Assembly (NCBI GenBank): GCA_019285715.1
Contig: CP079108.1
Span: forward strand, 1,937,001-2,001,000
DNA: 64,000 nt
Source of the DNA: Sphingosinicellaceae bacterium
Lineage (GTDB): Bacteria > Pseudomonadota > Alphaproteobacteria > Sphingomonadales > Sphingomonadaceae
Reading direction: 5' to 3'
The notes beneath the pieces are model-generated. The model was not told the DNA's origin and ran no database searches. It was given only the letters and a program-made list of their open reading frames with translations. Below are positions 8,875-17,700 of the stretch, piece by piece. A program made the translations under genes and the position numbers. The stretch's first letter is position 1. Each line of letters starts with the position of its first letter.

Positions 8875-9823
8875 GCTTGCCATGTCGAACCGCGAGCGCA
8901 CCGGGGCGGACGACGTCGCGTTGCCGCCACTCGGCGCGGTCGTCATCGGGCGCAACGAGGGCGAGCGGCTGCGGGTCTCGCTGCGGTCGGTGATGCCGTG
9001 CTTTACTCATGTCGTGTACGTCGATTCGGGGTCGAGCGACGGCAGCGTGGCGCTGGCCGAGCAGCTCGGGGCCGCACCAGTCGTGCTCGATCGCACCCAG
9101 CCGTTTACCGCCGCGCGGGCGCGCAACGCCGGCGTCGCCTGGATGACGCAGCACCACCCCGAGGTGACGCTGGTCCAGCTCATCGACGGCGACTGCGAAC
9201 TCGATCCGGCTTGGCCCGCAACGGCGCGCGCCGCGATAGCTGCACGCCCCGATGCTGCGGTCGTCTGCGGCCGCCGCCGCGAGCGCTTCCCCGAGGCCAG
9301 CGTCTACAACGCCCTGTGCAACCGCGAGTGGGACACCCCGGTCGGCATCGTCAAGACGTGCGGCGGCGATGCGCTGGTCCGCGTCGATGCCTTCAACGCC
9401 GTCGGGGGATTTTCGCCCGAGCTGATCGCCGGCGAGGAGCCGGACCTGTGCCACAAGCTGCGCGGCGCCGGCTGGACCATCCACCGGCTCGACGCCGAGA
9501 TGACCCGCCACGACGCCGCGATGACCCGGGCCGGGCAGTGGTGGAACCGCAACAAGCGCAGCGGCTATGCCTTTGCCGAGGCCTGGTCGCGGCGTGGCGA
9601 CAGCGACGACTATCCGCGCCGGCGCGTACTGAACAACCTGCTGTGGGGGCTGCCGCCGGCGTGGGCGCTGTGGCCGCTGCTGTGGTGGCGCGTCTATCGC
9701 CGGAGCGACGCGGCGTATGCGACCCATATCGTTCTCGGCAAGTTGCCGCACGTCCAGGGGCAACTGCGTTTCTGGCTCGACTGGCTTCGCACCCGGCGCA
9801 GTACGCTGATCGAATACAAATGA
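8867..9823 (+). CDS. GT2 family glycosyltransferase
   Basis: A 318 aa GT-A glycosyltransferase. It shows 'GAVVIGRNEGERL', 'VVYVDSGSSDGSVALA', the arginine-rich 'TAARARNAGVAWM', an acidic metal-binding 'LIDGDCELDP', and 'ELIAGEEPDLCHKLRGAGW' (E-D acceptor motif). A hydrophobic Trp-rich stretch near the C terminus ('WALWPLLWWRVY') suggests membrane association. It overlaps the preceding gene by 8 bp and ends the first glycosylation block. The donor sugar is unknown. Confidence 0.87.
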   Translation: MSELAMSNRERTGADDVALPPLGAVVIGRNEGERLRVSLRSVMPCFTHVVYVDSGSSDGSVALAEQLGAAPVVLDRTQPFTAARARNAGVAWMTQHHPEVTLVQLIDGDCELDPAWPATARAAIAARPDAAVVCGRRRERFPEASVYNALCNREWDTPVGIVKTCGGDALVRVDAFNAVGGFSPELIAGEEPDLCHKLRGAGWTIHRLDAEMTRHDAAMTRAGQWWNRNKRSGYAFAEAWSRRGDSDDYPRRRVLNNLLWGLPPAWALWPLLWWRVYRRSDAAYATHIVLGKLPHVQGQLRFWLDWLRTRRSTLIEYK

Positions 9824-9827
9824 AACA

Positions 9828-9850
9828 ATGGGGGCAATCGGTGGCCCCAT
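9828..9850 (+). terminator. Possible hairpin after the glycosyltransferase operon
   Basis: ATGGGG at 9828-9833 pairs with CCCCAT at 9845-9850, five bases after the glycosyltransferase stop codon. Only a weak T-tract follows (CTTGT), so it may be a stabilising 3' stem rather than a strong intrinsic terminator. Confidence 0.3.
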
Positions 9851-9882
9851 CTTGTCGGTGGGTGGTTCGTACCACATAGTCG

Positions 9883-9914
9883 CTATCGTTGTGCCAGCTA
9901 AACCAACACGATAG
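9883..9914. promoter_or_regulatory. Imperfect inverted repeat upstream of the NRPS-PKS operon (candidate operator)
   Basis: CTATCGTTGTG (9883-9893) and CAACACGATAG (9904-9914) are inverted with 9 of 11 positions matching around a 10 bp centre. It sits about 90 bp before the NRPS start in the only substantial gap between operons here. A LuxR-HTH protein is encoded at the other end of the cluster, but no binding is demonstrated. Confidence 0.4.
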
Positions 9915-10003
9915 CCTTTACCGAGATGTTCAATAGTTCTGGCGATCTCCTTGGGGAAACGCTCGGACGAACATAGCTGCGATTGGCAAAGGGGGTAGCG
10001 ACA

Positions 10004-13000
10004 GTGATCAACGGTCCTATCGAATTGGTGCCATCGTCCGGTATCGTCGGTTTGCGTTGCGTTCTTGTCGGCTCCGAGGCGCTGCTTGCGGAATGTGGCC
10101 AGCATCTGGAGCGGTCAGGCTTCGATATCCTGGCGGTTGTCAGTGACCGCCAGGATATTGTCGACTGGGCGACGGGGCGTAGTCTTCGCGTGCTGCCGAA
10201 CGTCGCGGCGTTATTGGCAGCGACCGATCTTCCCGGCTTCGATTACCTGTTCAGCATCACCAATCTGTGGCTCCTGGGGCCCGAGGTGCTGGCGCTGCCG
10301 ACACGGGCTGCGATCAATTTCCACGACGGCCCGCTGCCCGAGATGGGCGGCGTCAACACGCCGTCATGGGCGCTGATCGAGGGTGCCAGCGGCCACGGTG
10401 TCACCTGGCATTTGATGCTGCCCGAAGTCGACGCCGGCGGCGTGCTCGCGCGGCGGCGCTTCGCACTCGACGCCGGCGAGACCGCGCTGTCGCTGCACCG
10501 CAAGAATTTCGCCGCCGGCCTCGAGAGCTTCGAGGATCTGGTCAACCGCCTGGTGAGCGTCGGACCCGTCGCGATCGAGCCGGCAACCCCGCCGCGCCGG
10601 CTGTACCGCCGCAGCGACCGCCCCGAAGCCGCCGGCACGATCCGCTGGGACCAGCGCGCCGAGCGCATCGACCGCATCGTGCGCGGGCTCGATTTCGGCA
10701 CCCGGCCCAATCCGCTCGGCACCGCCAAGGCGATCTTCGAGAACCAGCGGCTGATCGTCCGGGGCGTTACCATGACCGGCGGTGCCAGCGGCCTCCCGCC
10801 GGGCACTATTGTCCGCGCCAGCGACAAGGCCATCGTCGTCGCGACCGGATCGAACGACATCGCGGTCCATGATCTCGCCGACGCCGACGGCAAGCCGGTC
10901 GCGCTGTCCGATGCGCTGGCCCGATACCGGCTTCGCGCTGGCGCCGCCTTCGACGTCATCACCACGGCGCAGGCGCAGGAAGTGTCAGCGATCGACGCCC
11001 AGATTGCGGTCCACGAAGGCTTCTGGAGCCGCCGGCTGGTCGGCCCCAAGCCGCTCGACCTGCCCAACGTCAACCGCCGCACGCTGCCCGGTACCGTCGC
11101 GATGTCCGATCAGCTCCTCCTTGCCTCGGGCGATCCGGTGCGAAGCGACACGGTGCTTGCGGCGCTGGTCGCCAGCCTGGCGCGGCTGGCCGACACCGGC
11201 GACTTCGATGTCGGCTTCAGCTGCCCGTTGCTGGCGGCGCCGATCACCGACGTGGCGGACTGGTTCGCGCCGCAGCTGCCGCTCCGGGTTGCCGCTGACC
11301 TCGCCGGTTCCTTCGACGCCTTCCGCGCTGCCGTGCTCGACGACATGCGCCAGTTGCGCCGGCGCATCGGCCATGCCGCCGACCTTGCGGCGCGCACGCC
11401 GGGTGCGAGCGCGACGCCGCTGCCGGTCAGCATCGTGCTGGTCGATCAATTCGACGACGCAGTGGCGCTCTCCGGGTCGGAGCTGACCGTGGCGATCGTC
11501 CGCGACGGCAGCGCCTGCCGGTGGCTGTACGACGACGCGCGCTTCGCGGCCGCCGGCATCGCTGCGATGCAGCGCCAGTTCTCGACACTCCTTGACGCCG
11601 CGGACGCCGACCCGGGGACCAGCGTCGCCGACCTGCCGCTGCTCGATACCGAAGCGCTGGCCGCGCTCATCGATGGCCGCAACGCCACCACCGGGAGCTG
11701 GCGCAGCGACGCCTGCATCCATCACCTGATCGCCGAGCAGGCGCGGCGGACCCCGGACCAGGTCGCAGTGACCTGCAAGGGCCAGTCGCTGACCTATGCC
11801 GAGCTCAATGCGGCGGCAGCACGCTGGGCCCACCGGCTGCGTGCGCTCGGGGTGCGGCCGGACAGCCTCGTCGGCATCTTCGTCGAACGCTCGGTCGACC
11901 TCGTCGTCGGCGTGCTCGCGGTGCTGAAGGCCGGGGGCGCGTACGTGCCGCTCGATCCCGCATACCCCGCCGACCGCATCGCCCACATGATCGCCGACGC
12001 GCAGGCCGGCGTGATCGTCACGCACCGCCATCTCGTCGAACGCCTGCCGCAAAGCGACGCGACATTGCTGTGCCTCGACGAGGAGGTCGACGCACTCGAC
12101 GCAGTCGACGGAGACGACAGTTACGAGAAGGGCGGCGCGACGCCCGCCAATCTCGCCTACGTCATCTACACCTCGGGTTCGACGGGCCGGCCCAAGGGGG
12201 TCATGGTCGAGCACCGCAACGCCGTGAATTTCTTCGCCGGCATGGACGCCCGGGTGCCGGCGCCCGGCGTCTGGCTGGCGGTCACCAGCCTGAGCTTCGA
12301 CATCTCGGTCCTGGAACTGTGCTGGACGCTGACCCGCGGCTTCACCGTCGTGATCTACACCGGTGACGACCGCCAGGCGGCACCGGAAGTGCGCCCGGCA
12401 ATGGCCGCCCGCCCGCTCGATTTCAGCCTGTTCTACTTTGCCAGCGATGCTTCGGAATCGGCCACCGACAAATACCGGCTGCTGCTGGAGGGGGCCAAAT
12501 ACGGCGACCGCGAAGGCTTTTGCGGGGTATGGACGCCCGAGCGCCACTTCCACGCCTTCGGCGGACTGTATCCGAACCCGGCCGTGACCAGCGCCGCGAT
12601 CGCCGCCGTCACCAGCCGCATCGGCATCCGGGCCGGCAGCTGCGTGCTGCCGCTGCACCACCCGATCCGCGTCGCCGAGGACTGGTCGGTGGTCGACAAT
12701 CTGTCGAACGGCCGCGTCAGCATCTCGTTCGCCGCCGGCTGGCAGCCCGACGACTTCGTGCTGGCCCCTGAAAATTTCCGTACCAACAAGGAGGTCATGC
12801 TGCGCGACATCGATGTCGTGCGGCGGCTGTGGCGCGGCGAGGCGGTCGCCTTCCCGGGTCCGCTCGGCAACCAGCCCGAAGTCACCATCCTGCCGCGCCC
12901 GGTGCAGCCCGAGCTGCCGTTCTGGCTGACGTCGGCCGGCAATGTCGAAACCTTCGAGGCGGCCGGGCGGATCGGGGCGTCGGTCCTGACCCACCTGCTC

Positions 13001-14710
13001 GGGCAGACGGTCGAGGAACTGACCGACAAGCTCGCCGCCTATCGCCGCGCCTGGCGCGAGGCCGGCCACCCCGGCAACGGCCGCGCCGCGCTGATGCTGC
13101 ACAGCTTCGTCGGCGACGACGAGGCAATGGTGCGCGCCACCGTCCGCCAGCCGATGATCGACTATCTGCGGAGCTCGGCAAGCCTGATCAAGCAATATGC
13201 CTGGTCGTTCCCGGCCTTCAAGCGCCGTGCCGGCATGGACGGGGCGTCCGGCGGTGTCGAACTCGACGGCCTCGACGCCGACGAGATGGCGGCGCTGCTC
13301 GATCACGCCTTCGAGCGCTATTACGAGACCAGCGGACTGTTCGGAACACCCGATGGCTGTATGGCGATGGTCGACCGGATCAAGCGTGCCGGCGTCGACG
13401 AGATCGCCTGCCTGATCGATTTCGGGATCGATTCCGCCACCGTCATGGCGCACCTGCCGCAGCTGAACGCGGTCCGCCAGGCAGCGCTGCCGCGCGCCGC
13501 CGAGACCATGCCCGCGGCCGACACGCTAGAGTCGCAGGACATCCCGGCGCTGATCGACCGCCACGGCGTCACGCACCTGCAGTGCACCCCGTCGATGGCG
13601 AGCCTGCTGATGGCCGACGACCGCGCGCACCCCGCGCTGGCGACGCTGAAGGCGCTGCTGGTCGGCGGCGAGGCCTTCCCACCGGCGCTGGCCGACGACC
13701 TTGCGCGGCTCGTCGGCGGCTCCGTGATGAACATGTACGGCCCCACCGAGACGACGATCTGGTCGACGACGGCGACGCTCGACAGCGATCAGGGCTCGGC
13801 GGGTTCGGTATCGCTCGGCACGCCGCTGCTCAACCAGCAGGTCTATATCCTCGACAGTCGCGGCCGCCCGGTTCCCGACGGCATTCCCGGCGAGCTGGTA
13901 ATCGGCGGTGCTGGTGTCACCCGCGGCTATCTGGGCCGGCCCGACCTGACCGCCGACCGCTTCGTGCCCCACCCATTTGGCGGCACCGGCAAAATCTACC
14001 GGACCGGCGACCTCGCGCGCTTCGATGGTGACGGTCGCGTCGAATTTCTCGGGCGGCTCGACAACCAAGTCAAGATCCGTGGCCACCGCATCGAACTCGG
14101 CGAGATCGAAGCCGAGCTCGCGGCGCTGCCCGGCGTCGACGAGGCCGTGGTGGTCGCCCGCGCCAGTGAGACCGGCGACGTCCGGTTGATCGGCTATGTC
14201 ACCGGCACCGCCGCCGGCGACCTCCGCGACCGGCTGCGGCAGTGCCTGCCCGACGTCATGGTGCCGCCGCAGATCGTCACGCTGGCGGCGATGCCGCGCA
14301 CGCCCAACGGCAAGATCGACCGCAAGGCGCTGCCGGCCCCCGAAACCGTCATCGCCGCGCCGGTCGTCGTCGCCGAGCCGCCCGCCGAAGGCGTCGAGGC
14401 GCGCATCGCGGCGATCTGGTGCAACGTGCTCAAGCTGCCGAGCGTCGGTGCGAACGACAATTTCTTCGACCTCGGTGGCCACTCGCTGCTCGCGGTGCAG
14501 GTCCACCGGCAGCTGCGCGATGGCATCGGCCACGGCCTCGCGATCATCGATATCTTTCGCTACCCGACGATCCGCGCGCTGGCGGAGCGGCTCGCCAACG
14601 GCGACGACAACCGCGCCGCCGTCATGGGCCAGAACCGTGCCAGCGAACGCCTTGCCGCCATGGGCCGGCGACGCGCCGGCATCCCCGCAACCGCAGTCAA
14701 CATGGCCTGA
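10004..14710 (+). CDS. Hybrid NRPS: formyltransferase - half condensation - adenylation split by luciferase-like monooxygenase - carrier
   Basis: A 1568 aa multidomain synthetase. Residues ~15-330 are a methionyl-tRNA/UDP-sugar formyltransferase-like domain with catalytic-type N105, H107 and D143 and a formyltransferase C-terminal-like part. Residues ~345-560 resemble the C-terminal lobe of a condensation domain; no HHxxxDG is present. Adenylation begins near 570: 'YTSGSTGRPKG' at ~722, 'FDISVLE', then at ~803-1146 a MupA/Atu3671-type flavin luciferase-like monooxygenase inserted before 'NMYGPTETT' (~1242) and 'NGKIDRK' (~1435). The carrier serine is S1494 (LGGHSLLAV). The pocket read against GrsA is D-I-L-Q-L-G-M-I-W-K, one residue from the known glycine code. 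Start: GTG at 10004, eight bases after GGGGG; a TTG at 9983 is possible. The PKS gene follows after 3 bp. Confidence 0.9.
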   Translation: MINGPIELVPSSGIVGLRCVLVGSEALLAECGQHLERSGFDILAVVSDRQDIVDWATGRSLRVLPNVAALLAATDLPGFDYLFSITNLWLLGPEVLALPTRAAINFHDGPLPEMGGVNTPSWALIEGASGHGVTWHLMLPEVDAGGVLARRRFALDAGETALSLHRKNFAAGLESFEDLVNRLVSVGPVAIEPATPPRRLYRRSDRPEAAGTIRWDQRAERIDRIVRGLDFGTRPNPLGTAKAIFENQRLIVRGVTMTGGASGLPPGTIVRASDKAIVVATGSNDIAVHDLADADGKPVALSDALARYRLRAGAAFDVITTAQAQEVSAIDAQIAVHEGFWSRRLVGPKPLDLPNVNRRTLPGTVAMSDQLLLASGDPVRSDTVLAALVASLARLADTGDFDVGFSCPLLAAPITDVADWFAPQLPLRVAADLAGSFDAFRAAVLDDMRQLRRRIGHAADLAARTPGASATPLPVSIVLVDQFDDAVALSGSELTVAIVRDGSACRWLYDDARFAAAGIAAMQRQFSTLLDAADADPGTSVADLPLLDTEALAALIDGRNATTGSWRSDACIHHLIAEQARRTPDQVAVTCKGQSLTYAELNAAAARWAHRLRALGVRPDSLVGIFVERSVDLVVGVLAVLKAGGAYVPLDPAYPADRIAHMIADAQAGVIVTHRHLVERLPQSDATLLCLDEEVDALDAVDGDDSYEKGGATPANLAYVIYTSGSTGRPKGVMVEHRNAVNFFAGMDARVPAPGVWLAVTSLSFDISVLELCWTLTRGFTVVIYTGDDRQAAPEVRPAMAARPLDFSLFYFASDASESATDKYRLLLEGAKYGDREGFCGVWTPERHFHAFGGLYPNPAVTSAAIAAVTSRIGIRAGSCVLPLHHPIRVAEDWSVVDNLSNGRVSISFAAGWQPDDFVLAPENFRTNKEVMLRDIDVVRRLWRGEAVAFPGPLGNQPEVTILPRPVQPELPFWLTSAGNVETFEAAGRIGASVLTHLLGQTVEELTDKLAAYRRAWREAGHPGNGRAALMLHSFVGDDEAMVRATVRQPMIDYLRSSASLIKQYAWSFPAFKRRAGMDGASGGVELDGLDADEMAALLDHAFERYYETSGLFGTPDGCMAMVDRIKRAGVDEIACLIDFGIDSATVMAHLPQLNAVRQAALPRAAETMPAADTLESQDIPALIDRHGVTHLQCTPSMASLLMADDRAHPALATLKALLVGGEAFPPALADDLARLVGGSVMNMYGPTETTIWSTTATLDSDQGSAGSVSLGTPLLNQQVYILDSRGRPVPDGIPGELVIGGAGVTRGYLGRPDLTADRFVPHPFGGTGKIYRTGDLARFDGDGRVEFLGRLDNQVKIRGHRIELGEIEAELAALPGVDEAVVVARASETGDVRLIGYVTGTAAGDLRDRLRQCLPDVMVPPQIVTLAAMPRTPNGKIDRKALPAPETVIAAPVVVAEPPAEGVEARIAAIWCNVLKLPSVGANDNFFDLGGHSLLAVQVHRQLRDGIGHGLAIIDIFRYPTIRALAERLANGDDNRAAVMGQNRASERLAAMGRRRAGIPATAVNMA

Positions 14711-14713
14711 TCG

Positions 14714-17700
14714 ATGTACCTCCCGCGCGAACTCAACGAACCTGCGTCCGAAGCCGTCGAGGGCGCCATCGCCGTCATCGGCATGGCCGGGCGTTTTGCC
14801 GGGGCTCCGAACCTCGACGCGTTCTGGCAGAACCTGCGCGACGGCGTCGAATCGATCGTGCCGCTCAGCGACGACGAATTGCTCGCGGCCGGTGTCGCTC
14901 CGGCCCTGATCCGCAACCCGGCCTATGTGAAGGCGTGCGCGGCGCTGACCGACATGGAGATGTTCGACGCCGGCTTCTTCGGCCTGTCGCCCCGCGATGC
15001 CGCGATCATGGATCCGCAGCACCGCCACTTCCTCGAGTGCGCCTGGGAGGCGATCGAGGATTCCGCCCACCCCCCGGAGCGGTTCCCCGGTGCCATCGCG
15101 GTGTTCGCCGGCAGCGGCTTCGGCGCGTACCTGTCGTATAACCTGCTGAGCAATCCGCGGCTGGTCGACGAGGTCGGGTTCTTCCTGTTGCGCCACACCG
15201 GCAACGACAAAGACTTCCTCAGCACCCGGATTTCGTACCTGCTCAACCTGCGCGGCCCCAGCGTCAACGTCCAGACGGCGTGCTCGACGTCGCTGGTCGC
15301 GATCCACATGGCGGTGCAAAGCCTGCTCAACCGCGAGTGCGACATGGCGTTGGCCGGCGGTGTCACGATCGAGCTGCCGCACCGCCGCGGCTACCTGCAC
15401 GAGGATGGCGGCATCCAGGCCCCGGATGGCCACTGCCGCGCCTTCGACGAAAGCTCGCAGGGCACGGTCTTCGGCAGCGGTGCCGGTGCCGTCGTCCTGC
15501 GCCGGCTGGAGGATGCGGTCGCCGACGGTGACCACATCTACGCCGTGATCCGTGGCTCCGCGGTCAACAACGACGGTGCCGGCAAGGTCGGCTACCTCGC
15601 GCCCAGCGTCGACGGCCAGGCGCACGCCATCACCGAGGCGCTGGCGATCGCCGACGTGCCCGCCGACACCATCACCTATGTCGAGGCCCACGGCACCGGC
15701 ACCCCGGTCGGGGACCCCATCGAGATCGCCGCTCTCAGCCAGGCGTTCCGGCAGACGACCACCGAGATCGGCTACTGCGCGATCGGTTCGGTCAAGGGCA
15801 ACATCGGCCACACCGACACCGCGGCGGGTGTCGCCAGCTTCATCAAGGTGGCGCTGTCGCTGAAGCACGGCGAGCTGCCGCCAACGCTGCACTTCGCGGC
15901 GCCGAACCCGGCCTGCGACTTCGACAGCAGCCCGTTCTACGTCAACGCCACCCTCAAGCCGTGGACGCCGCCGCTCGGCCGCCCGCGCCGCGCCGGCGTC
16001 AGTTCGCTTGGTGTGGGCGGGACCAACGCGCATGTCGTGCTGGAGCAGGCGCCGCGCCGCCGCGGCCAGAAGTCGACCCGCAAGCATCATCTCCTGACCG
16101 TGTCCGCGAAAAGCCCGCGCGCGCTCGCCGACAATGTCGCGGCGCTCGGGCATTATCTGGCGGCGAACCCCGGCACCGAGCTCGCCGACGTGGCGTTCAC
16201 CTTGCAGATCGGCCGCCAGCAGATGAGCCACCGGCGCAGCATCGTGGTCAGTGACACGCGGGAGGCGGCGGCGCTGCTCACGGAGGCGAAATCGCCGCGA
16301 CTGGCCAGCGGGGTCTCACCGGCCGACGGCCGCGAGATCGTCTTCATGTTTGCCGGCGGCGGCTCGCAATATCCCAACATGGGCCTCGACCTGTACAACG
16401 CCGAGCCGGTGTTCCGCGAAGCCGTCGACGAGTGCCTGGAGACGCTGGCGCTGCACAGCAAGCTCGATATCCGCAAGTGGCTGTTCCCCAGCGCCGACGA
16501 TGCCGATGCCGCCGCGCGCGAGCTGGAGCGACCCGCGATCGGTTTGCCCGCTCTCTTCACCATCCAGTACGCCCAGGCACGGTTGTGGCTGTCGTGGGGC
16601 CTCAACCCGCGCGCGATGATCGGCCACAGCCTCGGCGAGTACATGGCGGCGCACCTCGCCGGCGTGTTCAGCCTCGGTGACGCGCTCGACCTGGTCGTGC
16701 TGCGCGGCCGGCTGTTCGAGAGCCTGCCTGCCGGCCGCATGCTCAGCATGCCGCTCGGCGAAGCGGAGTTGCGGGCGCTGCTGACCCCCGACCTGTCGAT
16801 TGCGGCCGTCAACGGCCCGCTGCTGACGGTCGCCTCGGGGCCGGTCGAATCGATTGCAGCGTTGCAGGCAAAGCTCGACGCGATGGAGGTGCCGGCGACG
16901 CTGATCCCGATCAACATCGCGGCACATTCGGCGATGCTGACGCCGATCCTCGCGGAATTCGGTGCCTTTTTCCAGCGGCTGACACTGCGGGCGCCGCGCA
17001 AGCCGTTCATCTCCAACGTCACCGGCACCTGGATCACGCCCGCCGAGGCCGTCGATCCGCGCTACTGGGTCAGCCAGATGCGCAACACGGTACGCTTCGC
17101 CGACGGCATCCAGATGCTGTTGCAGGACCCCAATTGCGTGCTGCTCGAGGTCGGTCCGGGGCGCACCCTGGCAACGCTGGCGCGCAGCCATCCGGCGCGG
17201 CAGGATGCCCAGCCGGTGTTCAACTCGCTGCGCCATCCCACCGAGCAGGCCTCGGACGTGGCGTACGTGCTGGATGTCCTCGGCAAGCTGTGGACGGTCG
17301 GCGGTGCGGTCAGCTGGGGCAGTTTCTGGCAGTCCGAAAAGCGGCTGCGGCTAGCCCTGCCGACCTACCGCTTCGACCGCCAGCGCCACTGGATCGAGCC
17401 CGGCACCGCCACCGCGGTCGTCGACACCGATCCGAACACGCCGCTCGAGCGCCGCGCCGAACTCGACGACTGGTTCTATCAACCGGTCTGGAAGCGCGCG
17501 GTTCGCCCTGTTGTTTCGTCCTCTACGGTAACGGCCCTGGTCTTCCAGGAGGAGTGTGGCCTCGGCGACGAGCTCGCGGGGCAACTGGCGGCGCGCGGGC
17601 GTGACGTGGTCTGCGTCCGTGCCGGGCGGCGCTTCGCGCGATCGGGGCGGCACGTCTTCACCATCGATCCGTCGTCACCTGCCGACTACGAAGCGCTGCT

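Noticed and set aside
10985-13453. Very long open frame (822 aa) on the minus strand opposite the NRPS
   Set aside because: Arg/Asp/Gln-rich composition with no domain, signal or ribosome binding site; it is a GC-rich shadow of the NRPS, whose own frame has intact catalytic motifs throughout.
13526-16231. 901 aa open frame on the minus strand across the NRPS-PKS junction
   Set aside because: Runs antisense through both synthases and encodes low-complexity Val/Asp/Arg sequence; the plus-strand motifs are intact.
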